A DNA stretch of 22,172 bases from CALXSC01 sp964493475 (GTDB lineage: Bacteria; Pseudomonadota; Alphaproteobacteria; Rickettsiales; UBA1997). Of this stretch, positions 6,717 through 15,840 are shown one piece after another. The notes beneath the pieces are model-generated. The model saw nothing but the letters and a program-made list of their open reading frames with translations. It was not told where the DNA came from and searched no databases. The stretch spans positions 1 to 22,172 of the forward strand of contig CAZBNS010000020.1 in NCBI GenBank assembly GCA_964493475.1. The letters run 5' to 3'. A program made the position numbers and the translations under genes. Every line of letters begins with the position of its first letter. Within the stretch, counting starts at the first letter, position 1.

Positions 6717-9278
6717 TCACTTCACCATCACTCCATCTCCCTTCACCCCAACCACGACTTTCTTATCCGTCTTAATTTTTCCCCCAATAATCTCATTCGC
6801 CAGCACATTCTCTATATCCCTTTGAATTACTCTTTTCAATGGTCTTGCGCCATAAATTGGATCGTAGCCCTTTTCTGCCAAATATTTATACAACTCTGGC
6901 GTGAACTCAACCGTATAACCTTTTTCTTTCAACCTCTTCTCTAATCCTGCGAGTTGTATTTTAACTATGCCATCAATATTTTCCTTACTTAGCTTGTGGA
7001 ATAAAATGATTTCATCAAGCCTATTAATAAATTCTGGTCTAAATGCTTTGCGAACTTCGTCCATTACCTTATCTAAAACTTTTTCTGCCTCTTCGTCATC
7101 TTTTAACATTGAAAGATATTGCGAGCCTAAGTTTGAGGTCATGATTATGATTGTATTTGTGAAGTTGACGGTTCTACCTTGGCTGTCGGTTAATCGTCCG
7201 TCGTCTAGGACTTGCAATAAAATGTTAAATATATCTGGATGGGCTTTTTCAATTTCGTCAAAAAGTATTACTTGATATGGTCTTCTCCTTACTGCTTCGG
7301 TTAGGACGCCGCCTTGCTCGTAGCCTACATATCCCGGAGGTGCGCCAATTAGTCTTGCGACTGCATGTTTTTCCATGTATTCTGACATATCAATTCTTAA
7401 AATTGCTTTGTCATCATCAAACATAAATTCAGCCAATGCTTTGCAAATTTCAGTTTTTCCAACGCCAGTTGGTCCTAGGAATAGGAAACTGCCAATTGGT
7501 CTGTTGGCGTCTTGTAAACCTGCTCGGCTTCGTCTAACAGCATTTGAAATTGCGATTACAGCTTTCTCTTGTCCTACTACTCGTTTTTGAAGGAAGCCTT
7601 CCATGTGTAGCAATTTTTCTTTTTCGCCTTCCATCATTTTATCAACAGGAACGCCGGTAATTTTTGAAATAATTTTTGCTATGTCTTCTCGTTTTACTTC
7701 TTGTTCTATGGTTCCGTTGCCTTCTTTTTCAAGCTGTTTTAATTCCTTCTGCAAATTAGGAATTAATCCGTAGGAAAGCTCTCCTGCCTTGCCTAAATCA
7801 CCTTTTCTTTGAGCTACTTCAAGTTGGTATTTTGCTTCATCAAGCTTGTTTTTAAAGCTGTTAATTTTTTCAAGCTTTGCTTTTCCAGCTTTCCATTTTG
7901 AAGTCATTTCTAATGATTTTTTCTCCAGCCCGTCAAGTTCTTTATTTATTTTGTCAAGCCTTGTTTTTGAAACATCATCGGTTTCTTTTTTTAACGCTTC
8001 AGCCTCAATTTTTAATTGCAAAATTTTTCTGTCCAGCTCATCAAGCTCTGTTGGCTTGCTGTCAATTTCCATTCTAATTCGGCTGCTTGCTTCATCAATT
8101 AAATCAATGGCTTTGTCCGGCAAAAATCTATCTGTGATATATCTGTTTGAAAGAACGGCTGCGGCAACAAGCGCATCATCTTTAATTTTAATTCCGTGAT
8201 GCATTTCATATTTTTCCTTGATGCCTCTAAGTATTGAAATTGTGTCTTCAATGGTTGGTTCTGGTGTGTAGACTGGTTGGAATCGCCTTGCGAGCGCTTG
8301 ATCTTTCTCAATGTATTGTCTGTATTCATCAAGTGTTGTTGCACCAATGCAATGCAAATCACCCCTTGCCAAAGCTGGTTTTAACAAGTTTGATGCGTCC
8401 ATTGCGCCGTCAGTTTTTCCTGCCCCAACAAGCAAATGCAATTCGTCAATGAATAAAATAATTTTACCATTTGATTTTTCAACTTCGTTTAATAGAGTTT
8501 TTAGCCTTTCTTCAAATTCCCCTCTGTATTTTGCACCAGCAATCAAGGCACCCATATCAAGACTTAAAATGTCTTTGTCTCTTAAACTCTCTGGAACATC
8601 GCCGTTTATAATTCTTTGAGCTAAACCCTCAACAATAGCAGTTTTTCCAACGCCCGGTTCACCAATTAAAACTGGATTATTTTTAATTCTTCTTGATAAA
8701 ACTTGAATGGCTCTTCTGATTTCTTCATCTCTTCCAATAATTGGATCAAGTTTTCCATCTTTTGCTAATTTTGTGATGTTTTTTGTAAATTTTTCCAGCG
8801 CTTGATAACTGCCTTCCGCAGTGTCTGTATCAGCAGTTTTTCCTGCTCTCAATTTGTTTATAACATCGGTTAAGCTTTTTTCATTTATACCATGAGATTT
8901 AAATATTTTGGCTACTTCTCCATTTTCTTCCAAAAAAGCTAGTAAGACAATTTCCAAAGTGATAAATTTATCCTTTCTTTTTTCCGCAATTCTTTCAGCA
9001 AGTGTCAAAACTCTCGAACAATCACTGCTTAAAGTTGGCTCAATGTTTGAACCGCTAACTCTTGGCAGCCTTGATAATCTATCAGAAACATCCTGATTAA
9101 TTAAATCAAGATTTCCCCCAGCTGATGAAAGTATTTGGGAAACTAAACCGTCCTTATCTGCTTGAATTCCAACATATAAATGTAGTGCTGTAATAAATTG
9201 ATTTTGCTCCTCTATCGCAATAGATTGTGCTTGTTGTATGGCTAGTTTGAGTTTTTCAGTATATTGTTCAAATTTCAT
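6717..9278 (-). CDS. clpB: Disaggregase ClpB, Hsp100 family (853 aa)
   Basis: Hexameric AAA+ ATPase that, with DnaK, pulls proteins out of aggregates by threading them through its pore. The full architecture is present: N domain (1-145), AAA1 with Walker A GEPGVGKT (206-213), Walker B FIDE (276-279) and pore loop KYRG (250-253). Then come the long coiled middle domain (about 405-525), and AAA2 with Walker A GPTGVGKT (602-609), Walker B LFDE (672-675) and pore loop GYVGYEQGG (649-657). The sensor and C-terminal GYDPIYGARPLKR motif (804-815) follow. The middle domain separates it from ClpA/ClpC. Length is as expected (about 860). A weak ribosome site (GGAAG) precedes the ATG. It leads a two-gene unit with the 351-aa membrane protein and has a heat-shock-like promoter. 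Confidence 0.97.
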   Translation of the reverse strand: MKFEQYTEKLKLAIQQAQSIAIEEQNQFITALHLYVGIQADKDGLVSQILSSAGGNLDLINQDVSDRLSRLPRVSGSNIEPTLSSDCSRVLTLAERIAEKRKDKFITLEIVLLAFLEENGEVAKIFKSHGINEKSLTDVINKLRAGKTADTDTAEGSYQALEKFTKNITKLAKDGKLDPIIGRDEEIRRAIQVLSRRIKNNPVLIGEPGVGKTAIVEGLAQRIINGDVPESLRDKDILSLDMGALIAGAKYRGEFEERLKTLLNEVEKSNGKIILFIDELHLLVGAGKTDGAMDASNLLKPALARGDLHCIGATTLDEYRQYIEKDQALARRFQPVYTPEPTIEDTISILRGIKEKYEMHHGIKIKDDALVAAAVLSNRYITDRFLPDKAIDLIDEASSRIRMEIDSKPTELDELDRKILQLKIEAEALKKETDDVSKTRLDKINKELDGLEKKSLEMTSKWKAGKAKLEKINSFKNKLDEAKYQLEVAQRKGDLGKAGELSYGLIPNLQKELKQLEKEGNGTIEQEVKREDIAKIISKITGVPVDKMMEGEKEKLLHMEGFLQKRVVGQEKAVIAISNAVRRSRAGLQDANRPIGSFLFLGPTGVGKTEICKALAEFMFDDDKAILRIDMSEYMEKHAVARLIGAPPGYVGYEQGGVLTEAVRRRPYQVILFDEIEKAHPDIFNILLQVLDDGRLTDSQGRTVNFTNTIIIMTSNLGSQYLSMLKDDEEAEKVLDKVMDEVRKAFRPEFINRLDEIILFHKLSKENIDGIVKIQLAGLEKRLKEKGYTVEFTPELYKYLAEKGYDPIYGARPLKRVIQRDIENVLANEIIGGKIKTDKKVVVGVKGDGVMVK

Positions 9279-9306
9279 AATCTTCCAATTTTTGAAACTA
9301 ATTAAA

Positions 9307-9335
9307 ATATAAGTTGTGTTTCAAAAAAATTCAAG
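9307..9335 (-). promoter_or_regulatory. Heat-shock (sigma-32-like) promoter of clpB
   Basis: Reading toward clpB, CTTGAA (9330-9335) is followed after 16 bp by CTTATAT (9307-9313), about 30 bp before the ATG. The -35 fits sigma-32 (CTTGAAA); the -10 only partly resembles CCCATNT, as is common in A/T-rich genomes. The known heat control of clpB supports the call. Confidence 0.4.
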
Positions 9336-9449
9336 ATTAAAGTTAATATTATGGTTGAGATTGTTTATTTATTATAGCTCTTTGCATTTTAATTATAATG
9401 CTAGGTTCTGTTTTATAGTTGCACTTTATCCTTCAAATATTTCCCGTGG

Positions 9450-10532
9450 CTAATTATATAAAATGACTATTACATAAAATAGCAAAGAAATAACAATTCC
9501 CGATCCGGCTAAAGTTAAATCTTTTAATATATTTCTTATAGTACTTTTATATCTATCTCTGAAATTTAAAGCCTGACTTTCTTTATATCTCGCAATACTC
9601 AACTCTCTGCCACCTAAAACGCCTATAAACGTCCATGTCGTAGCTATTGGTATAGTACTAGTATATGTCATAGTTAGAATAATAGCCGCATAACTCAAAT
9701 TAATTATAGAAGTAGAATAAATATTTGCTATATCGGTTTTTTCATCAACAATTTCTTGAATTGGACCGCCTCTATTGTAAATATTAAAACCAATCATAGC
9801 TATACCTAACCCTATAAATAAAATCAAGCTATAAGTACTAATTTCTCTAGGAATATATACAACCATATTTGAGGTATTTTGAGATAGCCAAGATACCCAC
9901 AAAACACCACTTGAAAACCATTGGAAAATTAGCCAGCCCTTAATTTCAATTTCATTTTTATCTTTATCTTTAAATATTTTTGCAAAATATTTTTGTAAAA
10001 ATGACCATAATATAAAACTGGAAACAAAGGCTAAAATATAACTATATAGCGTTTTTATTAAGATAAACCCTAAAACATCTTGCGTAGAAAAAACAGATAA
10101 AATCAAAAAAGTTGTGCTCACAGGAATTTTGTTGCAAGTTAAAATAATCAACAAAATAGGAGCAGCGAAGTGCATTAAATTCACTTGTGGATCATAAGGA
10201 ATGTCATGCAGCCTCCTGAAATCCAGCTCATGATTAAATCCAAACCAAGCTACTAACATTGTTATAATAAACAGAGAACCAATATAAATCCACATTTTCC
10301 ACCATTTTGTTTTGGAATTTGCACTTAAAAATGTTCCTATTGTCTGAATGGAGTCATTTGTCATAGTGCTAAACATTGATAAAGACAATGCTATCCATTT
10401 TAATTCAACACTTGATGGCGATAGTATAATTATCAATGTCAAAACCAACAATAAAAATGTGGAGTTTTTTTTAGATAAAAAACCTATTTTTTTGTTAAAA
10501 ATAAGGGGAAATTTTCTTTTTAAAAATTCCAT
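9450..10532 (-). CDS. PiT/PHO4-like integral membrane permease (360 aa)
   Basis: Polytopic membrane protein with about nine hydrophobic segments. It looks like a distant member of the inorganic phosphate (PiT/PHO4) transporter fold. TNDSIQTIGTF (58-68) resembles the PiT NDxxNxxGT signature, and IPVSTTFLIL (136-145) resembles PVSTTH. Both recur in the second half as SQNTSNMVVY (217-226) and IPIATTWTFIGVLGG (294-308), giving the internal inverted duplication of that family. The central cytoplasmic loop (about 181-198) is charged and short. PiT proteins move phosphate with H+ or Na+; here the strict signature residues are altered, so substrate is uncertain. It stands alone between clpB and ffh on the same strand. 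No Shine-Dalgarno is visible. Confidence 0.6.
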   Translation of the reverse strand: MEFLKRKFPLIFNKKIGFLSKKNSTFLLLVLTLIIILSPSSVELKWIALSLSMFSTMTNDSIQTIGTFLSANSKTKWWKMWIYIGSLFIITMLVAWFGFNHELDFRRLHDIPYDPQVNLMHFAAPILLIILTCNKIPVSTTFLILSVFSTQDVLGFILIKTLYSYILAFVSSFILWSFLQKYFAKIFKDKDKNEIEIKGWLIFQWFSSGVLWVSWLSQNTSNMVVYIPREISTYSLILFIGLGIAMIGFNIYNRGGPIQEIVDEKTDIANIYSTSIINLSYAAIILTMTYTSTIPIATTWTFIGVLGGRELSIARYKESQALNFRDRYKSTIRNILKDLTLAGSGIVISLLFYVIVILYN

Positions 10533-10684
10533 TAAGTGAGTAAAAATAAATTAACTTTCAACGAGGATATTATATAATTTTTAAAAGTAAATAGAGATAT
10601 AAGTGAATTATTGGTAATCATGCGTTTGAAGGCTTTCTAACATAATTATAAGCAGTTTTATCCCAAAGAACGAAGAATTTTTAA

Positions 10685-12052
10685 TTAAAAATTAAAATCA
10701 CTATCTTTTACAGTGCCCAATTGGCTCATAACATCTTTTAATTGATTTTTATCCATATTTCCAACAACTTCAATTGTCTTTTTAATTTGTTTAAATTTTT
10801 TCAATAGGCTATTAACTTCTTGAATGTTTGTCCCAGAACCTTTTGCAATTCTAAATTTTCTTGAAGAATTTAATATTTCTGGATTTTTTCTCTCAAGAAT
10901 AGTCATTGAATAAACTATGGATTCTTGTTTTTTTAATAAATTATCGTCAAATCCTTTTTGTTGCATAAAATCTTTAATTTTAGCAGCACCCGGCAAAAAA
11001 CCTAGCATTGTTCCCAATCCGCCAAGCTTTTTTAAACTTCTTAATTGGCTCAAAAAATCATCAAAATCAAATGTTCCTTTTTTAATTTTAGCTTCTAATT
11101 TAGCTGCTTCCTCTTCATTGACAACCTCTTGAGCTTTTTCAACAAAAGAAATTATATCGCCCATATCAAGAATTTTTGAGGCAATTCTTTCTGGTATAAA
11201 TTCGTCAAATTGATCTAATTTTTCACCAGAAGACATATATTTAATTGGGCAGCCAGTAGCTATTTTCATAGTTAAAGCACAACCCGCTCTGCCGCCACCG
11301 TCAATTCTAGTCAAAATAATGCCGCTTAAACCAATTCTGCCATTGAATTCGTTTGCTATATTAACAGCGTCTTGTCCCATTAATGAGTCTGCAACTAACA
11401 ATTTCTCATTAGGTTTTATAAATTCAACTAATTGTTCCAATTCTTTCATTAGATCTTCATCAATAGCCATTCTTCCGGCTGTATCAAAAATTACAACATC
11501 ATAATTTTTGCCTTTTATAAATTCCAGGGTTCTTGCGGCTATTTCAAGCGGTTTTTCGCTTTCTTTAATTTCCAGGCTGTCAACATTTGCCTTTTGTGCC
11601 AACATTTCTAATTGTTTTTTTGCAGCAGGTCTATAAACATCTAATGAAACTAATAATACTTTCTTTGAATTCTTTTCTTTTAATCTTTTAGCTAATTTTG
11701 CTGTAGTTGTAGTTTTTCCAGCACCTTGCAAGCCGCACATCATAATAAATATAGGCTTTGAAGTTTCTAAATCAATCTCGCAAGTATCATTTCCAAGCAA
11801 ATACAACAGTTCATCATTAATTATTTTAACAATCATCTGTCCTGGCGAAACTTTTTTAATCACTTCTTCACCAATAACTTTGTCTTTGATTCTCTTTATA
11901 AATTCCTTAATAATTGGCAACGAAACATCTGCCTCAAGCATTGCAATCCTTATTTCTCTAAGGGCAACTTCAAAATCTTCCTCGCTTATAAACTTTCGTC
12001 CTCTTAATTTATCTATTATTCCACCAAAATTTTTTGTAATAGAATCAAACAT
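10685..12052 (-). CDS. ffh: Signal recognition particle GTPase Ffh (455 aa)
   Basis: SRP54 homologue that binds signal sequences of nascent membrane proteins and delivers ribosomes to FtsY at the membrane. I start it at the internal ATG giving MFDSITKNFGGII, which matches family N-termini; the frame extends 13 codons upstream to 12091 without similarity. N domain 1-90; G domain with P-loop GLQGAGKTTT (107-116), DTAGR (190-194) and TRID (248-251). The Met-rich M domain follows (about 310-455), including GGLGTMLGFLPG and the SRP-RNA-binding SSRKFRIAKGSG. The G4 region reads DGGGRAG where the family usually has DGDARGG or DGDGRGG, a notable change next to the base-recognition loop. The GTPase Lys is Arg (TRID), as in other alphaproteobacteria. 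Divergent to pgk. The partner 4.5S RNA was not found in the window. Confidence 0.95.
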   Translation of the reverse strand: MFDSITKNFGGIIDKLRGRKFISEEDFEVALREIRIAMLEADVSLPIIKEFIKRIKDKVIGEEVIKKVSPGQMIVKIINDELLYLLGNDTCEIDLETSKPIFIMMCGLQGAGKTTTTAKLAKRLKEKNSKKVLLVSLDVYRPAAKKQLEMLAQKANVDSLEIKESEKPLEIAARTLEFIKGKNYDVVIFDTAGRMAIDEDLMKELEQLVEFIKPNEKLLVADSLMGQDAVNIANEFNGRIGLSGIILTRIDGGGRAGCALTMKIATGCPIKYMSSGEKLDQFDEFIPERIASKILDMGDIISFVEKAQEVVNEEEAAKLEAKIKKGTFDFDDFLSQLRSLKKLGGLGTMLGFLPGAAKIKDFMQQKGFDDNLLKKQESIVYSMTILERKNPEILNSSRKFRIAKGSGTNIQEVNSLLKKFKQIKKTIEVVGNMDKNQLKDVMSQLGTVKDSDFNF

Positions 12053-12271
12053 CTTAAATACATTGTTAATTGTTGATAGTATATCTAACAATATAATTTT
12101 TTAAATCAAGAAAATAATAAAATATGTAGCTATTTTTATATTTCTTGCATTCATTTTTGATTTAAAGGAAAATATCTAACCAATAAAATGAAGCTAAAAA
12201 ATTATTTTCTTGCAAATAATCAAAAATAAATTATTTATTTAATTATAATTAACAAAATTTTATAAACAAAA

Positions 12272-13468
12272 ATGTTTAACAAAATAAAAGATTGTAATGT
12301 GAAAAACAAAGTTGTTTTTGTCAGGGCTGATATGAATATTACTATTAAAAATGGTAAAATTATTGATGACACTAGAATTAAAGCAACAATACCAACTATT
12401 GAATATTTAGTAAAAAATGGGGCTAAAGTCGTTTTGACTTCTCATTTGGGTAGTCCTAAAGGAGTGGCTAGTGATGAGTTGTCTTTGAAATTGGTATTAC
12501 AGAGATTAAAAGAATTAATGCCGAAAGTTAAGTTTAATTTTTCGGAAGATTGCATTGGCGATAAAACAAAAAAAGATGTTGAAAGTACAAAGTTTGGCGA
12601 AGTGATTTTGCTTGAAAATTTAAGATTTCATAATGGCGAAGAGGATAATGATGAAAATTTTGCTAAGGAACTGGCAAAATCAACAGGTGCGGAAATTTAT
12701 GTGAATGACGCTTTTTCAACATGCCATAGAAAACATGCTTCAATGGTTGGCTTGCCAACTATGTTGCCAGCTTATGCAGGTTATACACTGGAGGAAGAAT
12801 TAGAAAATTTAACTGAATTAGTTTCAAAGCCGGAAAAACCAGTTATGGTGATTGTTGGTGGTTCAAAAGTTTCTACAAAATTAGAATTATTGCAAGCTTT
12901 GGTTAAAAAATATGAATATGTAGTTGTTGGCGGCGGTATGGCTAATACATTCTTATATGCATTGGGAAAACCAACAGGAAATTCATTAAAAGAGGAAGAG
13001 CTTAAAAATGATGCTTTAAATTTATTGAAAGAAGCTGAAGCAAGCCATTGCAAAGTTATTTTGCCAGTTGATGTTGTTGTGGCAAATCAAGTTGCAGAAA
13101 ATCAATCAGTAAAAACAGTTTCTATTGATAACGTTCAAAAAAATGACATTATCGTTGATTTGGGTGAAAAAACAATTGCCTTGATTGAAGAGACATTGAA
13201 TAAATGCAAAACAGTTATTTGGAATGGTCCGATTGGCATTTATGAAATTTCTCCATTTAATAAAGGAACTGATGGTTTAGCTGAAATTATTGCTAAATTG
13301 ACTGGCAAAGCAAAGATTAAATCAGTTGCTGGCGGTGGTGATATTTTAGCAGCTTTAAATAAGGCTCATTTAACTGAAGAATTCACTTATGTATCAACCG
13401 CAGGCGGTGCATTCTTAAAATGGTTGGAAAAAGGTAAATTGCCAGCTGTTGAAAAGATTTTAAAATAA
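12272..13468 (+). CDS. pgk: Phosphoglycerate kinase (398 aa)
   Basis: Glycolytic enzyme transferring phosphate from 1,3-bisphosphoglycerate to ADP, the first ATP-yielding step; central for a fermentative cell. Substrate-binding residues visible in the N lobe: D20 and N22 in VRADMN, R35 in DDTR, H58 in SHLGSPKG, R118 in ENLRFHNGEE, and R153 in CHRKHAS. In the C lobe, GGSKVSTK (K199, K203) and the GGGMANTF and VAGGGDILAAL motifs bind the nucleotide. The usual STGGGA segment reads STAGGA here, a small change. Length is typical. No gap or epd lies beside it. It ends just before the hairpin at 13490-13518 shared with the convergent folE. Confidence 0.97.
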   Translation: MFNKIKDCNVKNKVVFVRADMNITIKNGKIIDDTRIKATIPTIEYLVKNGAKVVLTSHLGSPKGVASDELSLKLVLQRLKELMPKVKFNFSEDCIGDKTKKDVESTKFGEVILLENLRFHNGEEDNDENFAKELAKSTGAEIYVNDAFSTCHRKHASMVGLPTMLPAYAGYTLEEELENLTELVSKPEKPVMVIVGGSKVSTKLELLQALVKKYEYVVVGGGMANTFLYALGKPTGNSLKEEELKNDALNLLKEAEASHCKVILPVDVVVANQVAENQSVKTVSIDNVQKNDIIVDLGEKTIALIEETLNKCKTVIWNGPIGIYEISPFNKGTDGLAEIIAKLTGKAKIKSVAGGGDILAALNKAHLTEEFTYVSTAGGAFLKWLEKGKLPAVEKILK

Positions 13469-13489
13469 ATTTAAATATTTTTAAAATAG

Positions 13490-13518
13490 ATAACTCGCTA
13501 ATTGAATTGGCGAGTTAT
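13490..13518. terminator. Hairpin between convergent pgk and folE
   Basis: ATAACTCGC (13490-13498) and GCGAGTTAT (13510-13518) form a perfect 9-bp stem with an 11-nt loop. It lies 22 bp after the pgk stop, and its right arm contains the folE stop codon. T-rich flanks are short, so efficiency is uncertain. Confidence 0.6.
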
Positions 13519-14066
13519 TTAATTAGTTCCAATAATTCGTTTTCTTTATAGTTTGCAAATTTGCCGCTTGAAAAGAAAGTTATGGTTGAGGAGTTTTTTT
13601 GATTGACGCCACGGCAACTCATGCATGAATGGGTTGCTTTGGCTATAATAAATAAATGCTTAACCTGCATATTTAAAATTATGGAATCAGCAATATATTT
13701 TACTAATTTTTCTTGAAGTTGTAGGCGTCTTGCGAAACAATCAACAATTCTAGCAAATTTGCTTAGTCCTAAAACCTTGTCTTCTGGAATATATCCTATA
13801 TTTATAACCCCAGTAAATGGTAAAAGATGATGTTCGCATACGGAAGCAAATTCTATATTTTTAATTATAACTAAATTTTTATTTTTAACTTTGAATAATT
13901 TATATAAGTCTTTGTCGTTTATATTATATCCGCTAAGCATTTCTAGCCAACCCTTTGCTACTCTTTCTGGAGTTTCTTTAATTATATCCTTATTTAAAAC
14001 ATTATTGGAATTAACTTCTTTTAAAAATGATTCTGTTAATTTTTTTACCAATTCTTTATTTATCAT
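13515..14066 (-). CDS. folE: GTP cyclohydrolase I (183 aa)
   Basis: Opens the GTP imidazole ring and forms 7,8-dihydroneopterin triphosphate, the first step of folate (and queuosine) synthesis; a homodecamer in the cytoplasm. The zinc ligands are C77 and H80 in SVCEHHLLPF and C148 in ATHSCMSCRG, with catalytic H146 two residues earlier. GYIPEDKVLGLSKFARIVDCFARRLQLQE (91-119) is the core family signature. ETPERVAKGWLEML (31-44) is the usual N-terminal helix. It is slightly short (183 aa against about 200). A strong Shine-Dalgarno (AAGGAG) precedes the ATG by eight bases, unusual in this window. It is the last gene of the folKP - PTPS - folE run. Confidence 0.95.
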   Translation of the reverse strand: MINKELVKKLTESFLKEVNSNNVLNKDIIKETPERVAKGWLEMLSGYNINDKDLYKLFKVKNKNLVIIKNIEFASVCEHHLLPFTGVINIGYIPEDKVLGLSKFARIVDCFARRLQLQEKLVKYIADSIILNMQVKHLFIIAKATHSCMSCRGVNQKNSSTITFFSSGKFANYKENELLELIK

Positions 14067-14074
14067 AGAATAAA

Positions 14075-14080
14075 CTCCTT
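14075..14080 (-). promoter_or_regulatory. Strong Shine-Dalgarno of folE
   Basis: AAGGAG sits eight bases before the folE ATG and supports that start. It is the clearest ribosome-binding site in the window; most genes here lack one. Confidence 0.75.
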
Positions 14081-14124
14081 ATAAAATCTTTATGAGAAAA
14101 AATCAGCATACCAAATTATTTTGC

Positions 14125-14466
14125 TTATTGAGAGGCCAATAATTCGTATGTAGCTTCATTATTGTCGTTTTCTTTAACTGTGGCTTTAAAACATAGTGGA
14201 ATTGTATCCACAATCCATTTTGCTATATTTTCTGATGTTGGGTTAAAATCCAATACATCGTTTAAATTTTTATGGTCTAATTTATCTTTAATTAACTTTT
14301 TAATATAAGTAAAATCAACAACCATTCCATTGCTATCTAATGTTTTTGAGCGGCAATATATAATTATTGTAAAATTATGTCCGTGAAGATTCTCACACTT
14401 GCTTTCATAATCTAAATATAATTGATGGCTTGCGCTTATTTCTATCGTTTTTTTAATTGTATACAT
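14125..14466 (-). CDS. 6-pyruvoyl/6-carboxy-tetrahydropterin synthase family (QueD or PTPS-III, 113 aa)
   Basis: Zinc enzyme that uses dihydroneopterin triphosphate, the FolE product. Zinc ligands are H14 in SASHQ and H28 and H30 in LHGHN; the catalytic Cys is C24, directly followed by E25 (KCENLHGH). LDHKNLND (63-70) supplies the Asp/His pair, and NPTSENIAKW (75-84) and the C-terminal EATYE are family motifs. A normal QueD would make 6-carboxy-tetrahydropterin for queuosine. However, it lies between folKP and folE with no folB in view, and a Glu accompanying the Cys is reported for PTPS-III enzymes that replace FolB. Both roles are possible; the fold assignment is firm, the exact activity is not. 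Confidence 0.88.
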   Translation of the reverse strand: MYTIKKTIEISASHQLYLDYESKCENLHGHNFTIIIYCRSKTLDSNGMVVDFTYIKKLIKDKLDHKNLNDVLDFNPTSENIAKWIVDTIPLCFKATVKENDNNEATYELLASQ

Positions 14467-14537
14467 AAGAAAGCTATTGTTTAACTATAAATAGTCTAAT
14501 TATTTGCGCAATAATATCAAGTCAATTTTAAATATGA

Positions 14538-15785
14538 CTAAATGCTATTGAAAAATAATAAAGCCTCTTGAGTTTCCAATGGCGTATGCGTTCTGATTAT
14601 ATCTACTTTATTAGCAATTTTTAAAGATATTGCAAGCGATTCAAAATCACGATTTCCAATAGAATTGGAATTATATTTTTTAATAAATGATTTTCTTGAA
14701 TGCCCGATTAAAATTTTTAATTTATATTTCTGGAATTGTTCTATTTCTTGCAATATGTTTATGCTTTGAAATTCATTTTTTCCAAATCCTAATCCTGAAT
14801 CAAAAATAATTCTATCTAAATCTATTCCATCATTTTCAAAGATTTTTAATTTTGATTTTAGCCACTCTTGAAGCACTTTTATTATATTTTCATCTTTTTC
14901 TATTGTTAAATCACTTCTTGGCGGAACAGATAAGGAATGCATTAGAACATATTTAACATGCTCATTGCTCTTTAATAATTCAATCATTCTTTTATCATTT
15001 AATCCACTCACATCATTAATTATGTCAAACCCGTTCTCAATAGCGATTTTAGCTGTTTCATAATGGTATGTATCAATACTCAAACTTGGTTTAAAATATG
15101 AAAATTTTTTATTTTTTAAATAATTAAAAATTGGATTTAATCTTTCTAATTCCTCTTGATATGTTATTGGGGCAGCCTTTGGATTTGTGGACTCCGCACC
15201 AATATCAATAATTCCAACCATTTTATTTTCCCATAATTCAAAATCTTCAATAAATTTTTCAATATTATTATGAACTCCGCCATCTGAAAAGGAGTTTGGA
15301 GTAATATTCATAATACCCATAAAAACTGGTTGATGATTTTTAGAATAATAGTTTTGGTTTTTTAAAATATTTAAATCTAAAAAACTTAATGCGTCAAGCA
15401 AGAAATATCTTTCAAATAAAGCTTTATGCGGAATTATTAAGTTTTCGGTTTCAATTTTAAAATCTTTGTATAATAAAATATCAATATCTATTGTTCGTGG
15501 AGCCCATTTTTTAGAGAAATCCCTACCCATTTCATGTTCTATTTTTTTGCATATTTTCAATAAATTTTCGGGGCTTTCTTTAGTTTCAACTTGAATAACG
15601 CAATTTGAAAATGGAATATTCCAATAATTAGGCGAATTATCTAAAAGCAAAGCTGGAGTTCTATATACCGGAGAAGTTTTGACAAATTTAACATTATTTT
15701 CCTCTAATTTTTTAATGGAGTTTATTAAGTTTTCCTCTCTATTGCCTAGATTGCTTCCCAATGCCAAAAAAATTTTGTTATTCAT
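14538..15785 (-). CDS. folKP: Bifunctional HPPK-DHPS fusion, FolKP (415 aa)
   Basis: One protein carrying two consecutive folate steps. Residues 1-145 are 6-hydroxymethyl-dihydropterin pyrophosphokinase (FolK): ALGSNLGNR (8-16) and RTIDIDILLY (97-106), whose Asp residues D100 and D102 bind Mg. Residues about 150-415 are dihydropteroate synthase (FolP): MGIMNITPNSFSDGG (156-170), DIGAEST (194-200), SIDTY (236-240), NDVSG (257-261), FDSGLGFGKN (328-337), GHSRKSF (361-367) and RTH (398-400). The usual DPG of the fifth motif is DSG here. Fusions in this order are known from chlamydiae and eukaryotes and channel the pyrophosphate intermediate. It heads the folKP - PTPS - folE run and is divergent to folA (55-bp gap). 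Confidence 0.94.
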   Translation of the reverse strand: MNNKIFLALGSNLGNREENLINSIKKLEENNVKFVKTSPVYRTPALLLDNSPNYWNIPFSNCVIQVETKESPENLLKICKKIEHEMGRDFSKKWAPRTIDIDILLYKDFKIETENLIIPHKALFERYFLLDALSFLDLNILKNQNYYSKNHQPVFMGIMNITPNSFSDGGVHNNIEKFIEDFELWENKMVGIIDIGAESTNPKAAPITYQEELERLNPIFNYLKNKKFSYFKPSLSIDTYHYETAKIAIENGFDIINDVSGLNDKRMIELLKSNEHVKYVLMHSLSVPPRSDLTIEKDENIIKVLQEWLKSKLKIFENDGIDLDRIIFDSGLGFGKNEFQSINILQEIEQFQKYKLKILIGHSRKSFIKKYNSNSIGNRDFESLAISLKIANKVDIIRTHTPLETQEALLFFNSI

Positions 15786-15840
15786 TGCAAATTACCATTT
15801 TTAACTTACTTTTAAACTAGACTAAAGAAATTTTATTACA

